From Trujillonella endophytica (GTDB lineage Bacteria > Actinomycetota > Actinomycetes > Mycobacteriales > Geodermatophilaceae), in assembly GCF_019799905.1 (NCBI RefSeq), contig NZ_JABGCI010000011.1:99354-163353 (forward strand): a stretch of 64,000 bases of DNA, in the 5' to 3' direction. The notes beneath the pieces were generated by a model, which saw nothing but the letters and a program-made list of their open reading frames with translations, was not told the origin of the DNA and searched no databases. The translations under genes were made by a program, and so were the position numbers. This document shows, piece after piece, positions 44,943-52,657 of the stretch (position 1 is its first letter; each line of letters starts with the position of its first letter).

Positions 44943-44958
44943 TCAAGAGGATGGCGCC

Positions 44959-45453
44959 GTGGATCTCATGACGATCGGGGACGTCGCCGCCCGCTCGGGC
45001 GTCGCGGTGTCGGCACTGCGCTACTACGAGGCCGAGGGGCTGGTCACCTGCGAGCGGACGTCGGGCGGGGCGCGTCGCTTCCCCCGCTCGGTGCTGCGCC
45101 GGCTGTCCTTCATCCGGGCCGCGCAGAACGTCGGACTCACGCTGCCGGAGATCCGCGAGGCGCTGGCCACGCTGCCGGAGGGCCGGACGCCGACGGCCCG
45201 GGACTGGGCGCGGCTGTCCGGGAGCTGGCGGGCCCGCCTCGACGAGCAGATCGCGGCGCTGGAGCAGCTGCGCGACGGGCTGACGGCGTGCATCGGCTGC
45301 GGCTGCCTGTCGCTGTCGCGGTGCAGGCTCTCCAACCCGGGGGACGCCGCCGGCACGTACGGCCCCGGCGCCCGCTGGCTCTCCCCGGCGCTGCGCCGGG
45401 TGCCGCCCACCAGCAACTCCGGCCGCGGGATGCGACCGGCGCCGGCCGGGTAG
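44959..45453 (+). CDS. soxR: Redox-sensitive MerR-type regulator SoxR
   Basis: A 164-residue protein. The N-terminal MerR HTH is MTIGDVAARSGVAVSALRYY, then EAEGLVTCERTSGGARRF. The 2Fe-2S cluster site CIGCGCLSLSRC has the SoxR spacing C-x2-C-x-C-x5-C. In Actinobacteria SoxR answers redox-active secondary metabolites rather than superoxide itself and controls small reductase/oxygenase genes. Start GTG 44959; an in-frame ATG lies at 44968. Its own operator lies between it and the SDR gene. Confidence 0.94.
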   Translation: MDLMTIGDVAARSGVAVSALRYYEAEGLVTCERTSGGARRFPRSVLRRLSFIRAAQNVGLTLPEIREALATLPEGRTPTARDWARLSGSWRARLDEQIAALEQLRDGLTACIGCGCLSLSRCRLSNPGDAAGTYGPGARWLSPALRRVPPTSNSGRGMRPAPAG

Positions 45454-45487
45454 GGAGCCGCACGACGACCGGAGGAGGGGAGGGGTC

Positions 45488-46342
45488 ATGACCCTGGTGC
45501 CCGCCGCCTTCATCGGGCACGGCAACCCGATGAACGCCCTGGACGAGAACCGGTACACCGAGGCGTGGCGGACGTTCGGCCGCTCGGTCCCGCGTCCGCG
45601 GGCGATCCTCGTGGTGTCCGCGCACTGGTACGTGCACGCGACCGCGGTCACCGCGATGGCACGGCCGCGGACCGTGCACGACTTCTTCGGCTTCCCGCCC
45701 GAGCTCTTCGACGTCGAGTACCCCGCGCCCGGCCTGCCCGAGCTGGTCGAGCAGGTCGCCGACGTCGTCGCCCCCACCTGGGTGGGTGCCGACCTGGACA
45801 GCTGGGGCATCGACCACGGCGCCTGGTCGGTGCTGCGGCACGCCTTCCCCGAGGCCGACGTCCCCGTCGTCCAGCTGTCGATCAACGCGCTGAAGCCCGC
45901 GGAGTACCACCTGCAGCTCGGGGCCGCGCTCGCCCCGCTGCGCGAGGACGGCGTGCTGGTGATCGGCAGCGGCAACGTGGTGCACAACCTGGGCGGCGTC
46001 AGCCGGGCGCTGCCCGACGCCGGCTTCGACTGGGCACGGCGGTTCGACGAGGCGGCCCGCGAGCTGATGCTCACCGACCCGGCGGGCGTGGGCCGGCTGG
46101 ACGGTCACCGCGACTTCGACCTCGCCGTCCCGACGCCGGACCACTTCCTGCCGCTGCTCTACGTCGCGGGCATGGCGGCCGCGACCGGGACGGCGGCCGA
46201 GGTGCTGGTCGACGGCTACTCCTACGGCTCGCTGTCGATGACGTCGTACACGGTCGGCGCCGACGTGCCCGCGGCCGGCGGGGGGAGCGGCGTCGCCGCG
46301 GCCCTGCCCGAGGACCCGCCCGCCGACGGGGCGAACATCTAG
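45488..46342 (+). CDS. Class III extradiol dioxygenase (DODA/YgiD-like)
   Basis: A 284-residue LigB-superfamily protein. Metal-binding His are in FIGHGNPMNALDEN, VVSAHWYVHATA and ARPRTVHDFFGFPPELF; IGSGNVVHNLGGVSRALPDA and a GIDHGAWSVLRHAFP segment are typical of 4,5-DOPA dioxygenase. These enzymes open catechol rings using Fe(II) or Zn(II). A strong GGAGGAGG precedes the ATG. It follows soxR by 34 bases and may be co-transcribed with it. A polar tail of about 25 residues is not part of the domain. Confidence 0.9.
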   Translation: MTLVPAAFIGHGNPMNALDENRYTEAWRTFGRSVPRPRAILVVSAHWYVHATAVTAMARPRTVHDFFGFPPELFDVEYPAPGLPELVEQVADVVAPTWVGADLDSWGIDHGAWSVLRHAFPEADVPVVQLSINALKPAEYHLQLGAALAPLREDGVLVIGSGNVVHNLGGVSRALPDAGFDWARRFDEAARELMLTDPAGVGRLDGHRDFDLAVPTPDHFLPLLYVAGMAAATGTAAEVLVDGYSYGSLSMTSYTVGADVPAAGGGSGVAAALPEDPPADGANI

Positions 46343-46620
46343 CCGGCCACCGCCGGGGGATCGCCCTCGCCCGGGCGGGCGGCGTCGCTGATCCGCGGAA
46401 AGGGGCGCGTGGAGAACACGACCTCCACCGGCAGCCCGAAGAACTCCGCGATGCGCAGGGCCAGGTGGAGGCTGGGGTTGTACTCGCCGCGCTCGAGATA
46501 GCCGACGGTCTGGTAGTGGACGCCGAGGGCGTCGGCCAGCTCCCGCCGGGTGACGCCCTGCTCGGCCCGCAGCAGCGCGATCCGGTTGTACACCGCGTCG
46601 CCGCCGCGGTCGGTGCTCAC
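46339..46620 (-). CDS. Small XRE-family regulator of the ABC exporter
   Basis: A 93-residue HTH protein: NRIALLRAEQGVTRRELADA, LGVHYQTVGYLERGEYNPSL, HLALRIAEFFGLPVEVVFST is the YgzD/YozG-type HTH with the characteristic FSTRPF end. Such regulators are usually encoded with an ABC-2 exporter. It is the last gene of the three-gene operon and overlaps the permease by GTGA. The start GTG is at 46620. It probably represses the promoter at 48474. Confidence 0.88.
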   Translation of the reverse strand: MSTDRGGDAVYNRIALLRAEQGVTRRELADALGVHYQTVGYLERGEYNPSLHLALRIAEFFGLPVEVVFSTRPFPRISDAARPGEGDPPAVAG

Positions 46621-47492
46621 CGGACCCATTGCAGCGCCGCCTCCCGCGCGGCCTGGACCTGCGAGCCGGACTGTCGCCGGGCCATCCGCCGCAGCACCCG
46701 TGGCGCGACCAGGAGCCCGAGGACGGCCCAGGCCAGGAGCACGGCCACCGTCGCACCGGTCCGCCAGGAGCCGCCGAGCTCGGCCGCCGCCGCGGCGTCG
46801 GGCAGGAACGCCGAGCGCATGCCCAGGCCGATCCAGTACGTCGGGAACACCTGCGCCACCACCTGCAACCAGCCCCACAGCGCCTGGATCGGCGCGAAGA
46901 TCCCGGAGATCCCCGTGATCACCAGGACCGGCAGCATCCCCCACGTGCCGACCTTCTGCGTGCTCGGCACCACGGCGCCCAGCACCATGCCCCACGGCAG
47001 GGTGGCCAGCAGGCCGAGGACGACGACCCAGGCCAGCGTGAGCCAGCCGGCGGCCCCGCCGGACATCAGCCCGTCGAAGAGCAGGAAACCGGGCACCAGG
47101 ATCGTCAGCAGCGAGGGGACCAGGCCCAGCGAGTGGTACACCAGCTGCCCGGTCACGTAGCCCTGCATCCCGTGCGGCAGGGCCTTGTGCCGCAGCAGCG
47201 TGCCGTCCTCGCGCTCCATCGCCAGGGCGTAGGCGGGGCCGATCACGACACCGAAGGCCAGCAGCGCGCCGAGGAGGCTCGGCAGCACGACGGTGGGATA
47301 GAGCAGGTCCGTGCCCTCGACGGCGTCGTCCCGGTTGATCCACAGGTACACCAGCGTCGCCACGGCGCTGACGAGGTAGAAGGCCTGGTCCTGCGGGCTG
47401 CGCAGGCTCAGCGCGAACTCCGTCCAGCCGCGGTGCAGGCCCAGCCGGACGGCGGCGCGGGCCGCCGGCCCAGCGGTCGTCGCGGCGCTCAT
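46617..47492 (-). CDS. ABC-2 type transporter permease
   Basis: A 291-residue membrane protein with six predicted helices (among them FYLVSAVATLVYLWI, LLGALLAFGVVIGPAYALAM, GWLTLAWVVVLGLLATLPWG, GMLPVLVITGISGIFAPIQA). GPAYALAMEREDGTLLRHKA is the cytoplasmic coupling loop of ABC-2 exporters. The substrate could be a drug or lipid. ATG at 47492 overlapping the ATPase stop (ATGA). Confidence 0.88.
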   Translation of the reverse strand: MSAATTAGPAARAAVRLGLHRGWTEFALSLRSPQDQAFYLVSAVATLVYLWINRDDAVEGTDLLYPTVVLPSLLGALLAFGVVIGPAYALAMEREDGTLLRHKALPHGMQGYVTGQLVYHSLGLVPSLLTILVPGFLLFDGLMSGGAAGWLTLAWVVVLGLLATLPWGMVLGAVVPSTQKVGTWGMLPVLVITGISGIFAPIQALWGWLQVVAQVFPTYWIGLGMRSAFLPDAAAAAELGGSWRTGATVAVLLAWAVLGLLVAPRVLRRMARRQSGSQVQAAREAALQWVR

Positions 47493-48427
47493 CGGGCTGC
47501 TCCGGCCAGCGGGCGCGCGGCGGGGGCATCGCTGCGCTCGTGCTGGGCGACCATCGCGATGTAGGTGTCCTCCAGGCTGGCCCGGTGCACCTCCAGCTCG
47601 GCGACCGCGTCGCCGTGCTGCTCGAACAACCGGCGGACGAACGGGGTCGGGTCCGGGGTCGCGTGCACGAAGCGCTCGCCGTGCAGCGTCCAGCGCACCT
47701 CGCTGGAGCCGGCGACCTGGCGGGTGAGCTCCTCGGCGCTGCCGTCCGCGACGATCCGGCCGCCGGCGAGGATGAGGATGCGGTCGGCCAGCCGCTCGGC
47801 CTCGGCCAGGTCGTGCGTGGTGAGCAGGATGCTCGTGCCCTCCAGGTCCGCCAGCCGGTGCACGAGGTCGTGGAAGTCGCGCCGGGCCTGCGGGTCGAAA
47901 CCGGCGGTCGGCTCGTCGAGGAACAGCAGGTCGGGGCGGCCGATGATGCCGACGGCGACGTCCAGGCGGCGGCGCAGCCCCCCGGAGAGCGTGACGATCT
48001 TGCGGTCGCCGTCCGCGGCGAGGCCGACGGTCTCCAGCAGCTCGTCGACCGGGACCGGCCGCGGCCGCTCCGGGGTGGCGTAGGGCGCGTAGTACCCGCC
48101 GAGCTGGGTGAGCAGCCGACGGGGGGTCCACCGGGCGTGGTCGCGCCACGACTGGAGGACGACGCCCACGCGGGCCCGCCAGGCGTCGTCGGCCGCGGCG
48201 GGATCGGCCCCGAGCACGCGCACGTCGCCGCCCGAGCGCAGCCGGAAGCCCTCGAGGACCTCGATGGTCGTCGTCTTCCCGGCGCCGTTGGGGCCGAGCA
48301 GGCAGACGACCTCGCCGGCGCCGACGGTGAGGTCGACCCCGGTCAGCACCTCGTGGGTGCCGTAGGTCATGCGCAGCCCGCGCACCTCGACGACGGGATC
48401 GGACTCGGTGGGGGCGGGCACGACCAT
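47489..48427 (-). CDS. ABC exporter ATP-binding protein
   Basis: A 312-residue ATPase: Walker A LLGPNGAGKTTTIEVLEGF, Q-loop VVLQSWRDHARWTP, signature TLSGGLRRRLDVAVG and Walker B LLFLDEPTAGFDP, with H-loop LLTTHDLAEAE. The Cys-less C-terminal domain of DrrA/CcmA-type exporters follows (VHRASLEDTYIAMV). The ATG at 48427 is preceded by GGAGG. First gene of the exporter operon; its -10 TACTAT is covered by an inverted repeat. Confidence 0.92.
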   Translation of the reverse strand: MVVPAPTESDPVVEVRGLRMTYGTHEVLTGVDLTVGAGEVVCLLGPNGAGKTTTIEVLEGFRLRSGGDVRVLGADPAAADDAWRARVGVVLQSWRDHARWTPRRLLTQLGGYYAPYATPERPRPVPVDELLETVGLAADGDRKIVTLSGGLRRRLDVAVGIIGRPDLLFLDEPTAGFDPQARRDFHDLVHRLADLEGTSILLTTHDLAEAERLADRILILAGGRIVADGSAEELTRQVAGSSEVRWTLHGERFVHATPDPTPFVRRLFEQHGDAVAELEVHRASLEDTYIAMVAQHERSDAPAARPLAGAAR

Positions 48428-48473
48428 CGACGGACCTCCGCGGAGCGGCACTGCACGAGTGGGTGTGCGCCGA

Positions 48474-48487
48474 TAGTAGGAGTACTA
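48474..48487 (-). promoter_or_regulatory. Exporter promoter with overlapping inverted repeat
   Basis: TAGTAGGAGTACTA is an inverted repeat with perfect 5-bp arms. On the minus strand it includes TACTAT, a TAnnnT-type -10, 46 bases before the ATPase ATG. This is a good place for the XRE repressor of the same operon to bind. Confidence 0.5.
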
Positions 48488-48519
48488 CATGCGTTGCACC
48501 AGTGCTCCATCACGGTCCG

Positions 48520-49581
48520 TCAGTCGGCAAGCGGCCGGCCCTCGCTGATCCCGGCCATGTCGAGCACGACGCGGTACCGGACGTCGTTGCGGGCCAGCCG
48601 GTCCAGCGCCTCACCGATGCGGTCGGCCGGCAGGCGCTCCACGTCCGCGACGACGCCGTGCTCCGCGCAGAACGCCAGCAGCTCCCGGGTGGAGGGCAGC
48701 CCCCCGCTGCCCGACGAGGTCAGCCGCTTGCGGCGCAGCAGCAGGTCCATCGTCTCGACGGTGACCGGCCCCAGGAACCCGAGCGAGCACAGCGTCCCGT
48801 CGAGGGCCACGGTCCGGAGCAGCGGGCCCAGCTCGTGCGGCGCCGCGATCGTGTCGATCACGAGGGAGAAGCGGTCGCGCACGGCCGCCATGGCCGACTC
48901 GTCGGTGGAGACGACGACGTCGTCCGCGCCCAGCGCCCGGGCGTCGCCGGCCTTGTCCGCGGTGCGGGTCAGCACCGTCACGGAGGCGCCCAGGGCGACC
49001 GCCAGCCGCACCGCGAGGTGCCCGAGACCACCGAGGCCGGCCACGGCCACCCGGCTGCCTGGTCCCACGCCGGCCGCCCGGAGCGGCTCCCAGACCGTCA
49101 CGCCCGCGCAGAGCAGCGGCGCCGCGGCCGCCGGGTCGAGACCGGCCGGGAGGGGGTGCACGAAGCGGTCCCGGACCACGATCTCCCCGGCCCAGGCGCC
49201 CTGTGTCGGGGTGCCGTCCCGGCGGTCGGTGCCCCCGTAGGTGAGCGTCGGGAACTCGGCGCAGTAGTTCTCCTGGCCCGCCCGGCACATGGCGCACCCG
49301 CCGCACGAGTCGACGATGTTGCCGACGGCGACGACGTCCCCGACCGCGAGTCCGGTCACCTCCGTGCCGAGAGCCGCCACCCGGCCGGTGCACTCGTGCC
49401 CGGGGACCAGCGGCGGGTCGCCGGGCCGCCGGCTGTGCAGCGCGTGCAGGTCGGAGTGGCAGACGCCGCACCAGTCGACGCGGACGGCGACGTCGTCCGC
49501 GCGGAGGGCCCGGCGGGTCAGGGGGCCCGGCTCGGGCACGACGCCGTGCCCGTGTGAGATCAGGGCGGAGGTGGGGCGCAT
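48520..49581 (-). CDS. Zinc-dependent NAD(P) alcohol dehydrogenase (CAD/YahK-like)
   Basis: A 353-residue medium-chain dehydrogenase. Catalytic zinc ligands lie in VDWCGVCHSDLHAL and VPGHECTGRV; the structural zinc lobe has the cysteines of DSCGGCAMCRAGQENYC. The cofactor loop is VAVAGLGGLGHLAVRLAVAL, and the residues after it favour NADP(H). CAD-like enzymes reduce aromatic or aliphatic aldehydes. It is divergent from the TetR gene, with shared operator sites. Confidence 0.93.
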   Translation of the reverse strand: MRPTSALISHGHGVVPEPGPLTRRALRADDVAVRVDWCGVCHSDLHALHSRRPGDPPLVPGHECTGRVAALGTEVTGLAVGDVVAVGNIVDSCGGCAMCRAGQENYCAEFPTLTYGGTDRRDGTPTQGAWAGEIVVRDRFVHPLPAGLDPAAAAPLLCAGVTVWEPLRAAGVGPGSRVAVAGLGGLGHLAVRLAVALGASVTVLTRTADKAGDARALGADDVVVSTDESAMAAVRDRFSLVIDTIAAPHELGPLLRTVALDGTLCSLGFLGPVTVETMDLLLRRKRLTSSGSGGLPSTRELLAFCAEHGVVADVERLPADRIGEALDRLARNDVRYRVVLDMAGISEGRPLAD

Positions 49582-49604
49582 GAGCTCTCCTCGGTGAACA
49601 AACA

Positions 49605-49668
49605 GAACAGTTGGTCTGTTCGTGGTCGCGACAGTAGGGGGCCGCGCCGCGAGGCAAACCGACTGTTC
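49605..49668. promoter_or_regulatory. Paired TetR operator between ADH and tetR
   Basis: GAACAGTTGGTCTGTT (49605-49620, plus strand) and GAACAGTCGGTTTGCC (49653-49668, minus strand) share GAACAGTYGGTYTG in opposite orientation. They lie in the 103-base divergent promoter region; TATCCT at 49673-49678 is a -10 for tetR 6 bases from its ATG. Confidence 0.55.
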
Positions 49669-49684
49669 GGTCTATCCTGCGGAG

Positions 49685-50290
49685 ATGCTCGACGAGCCGC
49701 TGTTGACCGCGAAGGGCGAGGCCACGCGCCGGCGCATCGTGGCGGCGGCGACGGCCGAGTTCGCCGCGTACGGCATCGCGGGCGCCCGGATCGAGCGGAT
49801 CGTCGCCGAGGCGCGGACGAACAAGGCCCAGCTCTACGCCTACTTCGGGGGCAAGGAGAGGCTCTTCGACGCCGTCTTCACGGCGTCGCTGGAGCGGATC
49901 CTCGAGGTCGTCCCCATCGACGCCGACGACCTCGCCGGCTGGGCGGTCCGCCTCTACGACGAGTACCTGGTCCGGCCCGACCTCATCCGGCTGGCCACCT
50001 GGCACCGGCTCGAACGCCGGCCGGCCGGGCACCTGGTCCCCGACACCGCCCGCCTCGACACCGGCAAGCTCACTGCGATCGCCGCGGCCCAGGCGGCCGG
50101 CCGGGTGGTGCCGGGCGATCCGTTCGACGTCATGGCGCTGGTGATCGCCATGTCCATGGCGTGGTCACCGGTGAGCAACGTCTACGCGGCCACCGCCGAC
50201 GAGCCCGAGGAGGTCCACCGGCGCCGCCGGGACCTGCTGCGGCGGGCGGTCGCGGGCGCCACCGGCGCGGTGCCGTCCGGCCGGGCCTGA
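49685..50290 (+). CDS. TetR-family regulator
   Basis: A 201-residue repressor-type protein. The N-terminal HTH is RRRIVAAATAEFAAYGIAGA, then RIERIVAEARTNKAQLYAYF and GGKERLFDAVF, the TetR signature. The C-terminal domain (LIRLATWHRLERRP) belongs to the TetR_C group with DUF1956-like features. It probably controls the divergent ADH in response to an aldehyde or related compound. The ATG at 49685 directly follows a -10 (TATCCT), suggesting a leaderless transcript. Confidence 0.91.
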   Translation: MLDEPLLTAKGEATRRRIVAAATAEFAAYGIAGARIERIVAEARTNKAQLYAYFGGKERLFDAVFTASLERILEVVPIDADDLAGWAVRLYDEYLVRPDLIRLATWHRLERRPAGHLVPDTARLDTGKLTAIAAAQAAGRVVPGDPFDVMALVIAMSMAWSPVSNVYAATADEPEEVHRRRRDLLRRAVAGATGAVPSGRA

Positions 50291-50319
50291 GCGGACCCCG
50301 TACGGGTCCGGCTCAGGCC
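50284..50319. terminator. Bidirectional terminator holding both stop codons
   Basis: GGCCTGAGC / GCTCAGGCC and, inside it, GGACCC / GGGTCC pair around loop CGTAC. The tetR TGA (50288-50290) lies opposite the cysG stop (50313-50315) in the same stem. Confidence 0.8.
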
Positions 50320-51566
50320 TCGGCGCCGGCCCCCAGCGCGACGACCTCGCCGACCACCCACACCGCCGGCGGGCGGATGGCCTCGTCGACCAGCGTCTGC
50401 CCGAGCGCGGCGAGGGTGGTCCGGACGACGCGCTGGTCGGGCGTGGAACCGTCCGCGACGACGGCGACCGGCGTCCCGGGGGAGCGGCCGTGCTCGACGA
50501 GGGCGGCGGCGATCCGCGGCGCGGTGTCCACGCCCATGAGGACGACGATCGTGCCGCGCAGCCGGCCGAGCGCCGCCCAGTCCACGAGCGAGGCCGGGTG
50601 TCCCGGCGGCACGTGCCCGGAGACGACGACGAACTCGTGCGTCAGCCCCCGGTGGGTGACCGGGATCCCCGCCAGCGCCGGCACGCCGATCGCCGAGGTC
50701 ACGCCCGGGACGACCTCCACGGGCACGCCCGCGGCGACGCAGGCCTCGACCTCCTCCATGCCCCGGCCGAAGACGAAGGGGTCCCCGCCCTTGAGGCGCG
50801 CCACCCGCCGGCCGGCCAGCGCGTGCTGCACCAGCAGCGCGTTGATCTGCTCCTGGGCCATCGACCGCCCGCGCGGCAGCTTCGACGCGTCGATCACCTC
50901 GACCGACGACGGCAGCGACGCCAGCAGCGACTGCGGGGCCAGGTGGTCGGCGAGGACGACGTCGGCCTGCGCGACCGCCTGCCGGCCGCGGACGGTGATC
51001 AGCCCGGGGTCGCCGGGCCCGCCACCGACCAGCACGACCGAGCCCGGCCGGCCGCCCTCGGGCGAGCGGGCGGCGCGGTCGGCGATCGAGCCGTCGGCCA
51101 GCCCGGCGAGGACGGCGTCGCGCACGCCCACCGCCCGCTGGGGGTCGCCGCCGCCGTGCACGCCGACGACCAGGTCGCCCTGCCGCCCGACCGCGGGGGT
51201 CCACACGCTGGACGCCGACCGATCGTCGGCCCGCGCGCAGAAGACCCGGTTCTCCTCGGCCTCGGTGGCGACGGCGGCGTTGACGGCCGGGTCGTCGGTC
51301 GCGGCGACGGCGTACCAGGCGCCGTCGAGGTCGCCGGGCTCGTAGCGGCGGGGGACCCAGCTCATCGAGCCCGGTGCGACGAGCGCCTCCAGGGCGGGGG
51401 TGACGTCCGGGCTGACCACGGTCACCAGCGCCCGGGCCTCGAGCAGCCCGGCCACCCGGCGGTGGGCGACCTGTCCGCCGCCGACGACGACGACGCGCCG
51501 GCCGAGCAGTCGCAGGCCGACGGGGTAGACGACCCCGCTGCGGGGGTCGACGGGGGTCGGCTTCAC
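50313..51566 (-). CDS. cysG: Uroporphyrinogen-III C-methyltransferase fused to precorrin-2 dehydrogenase (CysG-like)
   Basis: A 417-residue two-domain enzyme. Residues 1-150 are the NAD-binding precorrin-2 dehydrogenase/sirohydrochlorin ferrochelatase part (GLRLLGRRVVVVGGGQVAHR). Residues 165-417 are the methyltransferase: VVLVGGGPGDPGLITVRGRQ, VLADHLAPQ, RLKGGDPFVFGRGMEEVEAC, VEVVPGVTSAIGVPALAGIP. It makes precorrin-2 for cobalamin and may also supply sirohaem. Last gene of the cobalamin operon, overlapping cobT by GTGA, and ends at the shared terminator. Confidence 0.94.
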   Translation of the reverse strand: MKPTPVDPRSGVVYPVGLRLLGRRVVVVGGGQVAHRRVAGLLEARALVTVVSPDVTPALEALVAPGSMSWVPRRYEPGDLDGAWYAVAATDDPAVNAAVATEAEENRVFCARADDRSASSVWTPAVGRQGDLVVGVHGGGDPQRAVGVRDAVLAGLADGSIADRAARSPEGGRPGSVVLVGGGPGDPGLITVRGRQAVAQADVVLADHLAPQSLLASLPSSVEVIDASKLPRGRSMAQEQINALLVQHALAGRRVARLKGGDPFVFGRGMEEVEACVAAGVPVEVVPGVTSAIGVPALAGIPVTHRGLTHEFVVVSGHVPPGHPASLVDWAALGRLRGTIVVLMGVDTAPRIAAALVEHGRSPGTPVAVVADGSTPDQRVVRTTLAALGQTLVDEAIRPPAVWVVGEVVALGAGAEA

Positions 51567-52657
51567 TTCTCCGTGACCCCGGCGGAGTCGAACGTCGCGA
51601 CGTCCCGCAGCGCCCGCGCCGCGCTGGCCACCAGCGGCAGCGACAGCAGCGCGCCGGTGCCCTCGCCGAGGCGCAGGTCGAGCCCGAGCAGCGGCCGCAG
51701 GCCCAGCGCCTGCAGCGCCAGCGCGTGCCCCGGCTCGGCGGAGCTGTGCCCGGCCAGCGCGTACTCCATGGCCGTGGGGCACAGGGCGGCGGCGACCAGC
51801 GCCGCCGAGCCGGCGATGACCCCGTCCAGCAGCACCGGCACCCGCGCGGCGGCGGCGCCGAGCACGAAGCCGGCGATCGCGGCGTGCTCCAGCCCGCCGA
51901 CCTCGGCCAGCGCCGCCAGTGCCTCCTCGGGCGTGCCCGGGCGGCCGGTCAGCCGGCCGACCGCGCGCTCGACCACGGCGACCTTGCGGGCCAGCGTCGG
52001 GTCGTCGACGCCGGTGCCGCGGCCGGTCGCCGCCGCCGCGGGGGCGCCGGTGAACGCGCAGACCAGGGCCGCGGAGGCGGTCGTGTTCGCGATGCCCATG
52101 TCGCCGCTGATCAGGCACGCGTGGTCGGCGGCCAGCGCGGTGGCGACCTCGATCCCGGCCTCGACGGCGCGGCGCGCCTCGTCGATGGTCATCGCCGGGC
52201 CGACGGCGAGGTCGGCGGTGCCCGGGCGCACGGAGTGGCGGAGCAGCCGCTCGCTCGGCGCGACGGCGTAGGGCGTCGCCACCCCGACGTCCACCACGAC
52301 CACGGCGGCGCCCAGCTGCGCGGCGAAGGCGTTCACCACGGCGCCGCCGGCCAGGAAGTTGGCGACCATCTGCGCGGTCACCTCCTGCGGCCACGGGGTG
52401 ACGCCCTGGGCGTGCACGCCGTGGTCGGCGGCGAAGACCGCGACGGCGGCCGGCTCGGGCAGCGGCGCGGGGCAGGCCCCCGCGATGCCGGCGAGCTGCG
52501 CGGCGACGTCCTCGAGGACGCCGAGCGAGCCCGGCGGCTTGGTCATGCGGTCCAGCCGCTCGCGGGCGGCCCGCTCGGCCGCGGCGTCGCGGGGGGCGAC
52601 GGCGGCGATCGTCTCGCCCAGCAGCGTGCCGGCGAACGGGGTCGGGTCGGTGCTCAG
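51563..52657 (-). CDS. cobT: Nicotinate-nucleotide-dimethylbenzimidazole phosphoribosyltransferase, probable CTG start
   Basis: CobT activates the lower ligand (dimethylbenzimidazole) for cobalamin assembly. Landmarks: MTKPPGSLGVLEDVAAQLAG, FAADHGVHAQGVTPWPQEVT, LISGDMGIANTTASAALVCA, LDGVIAGSAALVAAALCPTA and the catalytic Glu in LRLGEGTGALL. From the first ATG (52546) about 37 residues conserved in the family would be missing. Extending upstream there is no ATG, GTG or TTG before the CTG at 52657. That CTG follows GGAGGAG by 5 bases and forms a CTGA overlap with the previous stop, like every other junction in the operon. Using it gives 364 residues, the normal length. Confidence 0.93.
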   Translation of the reverse strand: MSTDPTPFAGTLLGETIAAVAPRDAAAERAARERLDRMTKPPGSLGVLEDVAAQLAGIAGACPAPLPEPAAVAVFAADHGVHAQGVTPWPQEVTAQMVANFLAGGAVVNAFAAQLGAAVVVVDVGVATPYAVAPSERLLRHSVRPGTADLAVGPAMTIDEARRAVEAGIEVATALAADHACLISGDMGIANTTASAALVCAFTGAPAAAATGRGTGVDDPTLARKVAVVERAVGRLTGRPGTPEEALAALAEVGGLEHAAIAGFVLGAAAARVPVLLDGVIAGSAALVAAALCPTAMEYALAGHSSAEPGHALALQALGLRPLLGLDLRLGEGTGALLSLPLVASAARALRDVATFDSAGVTEK

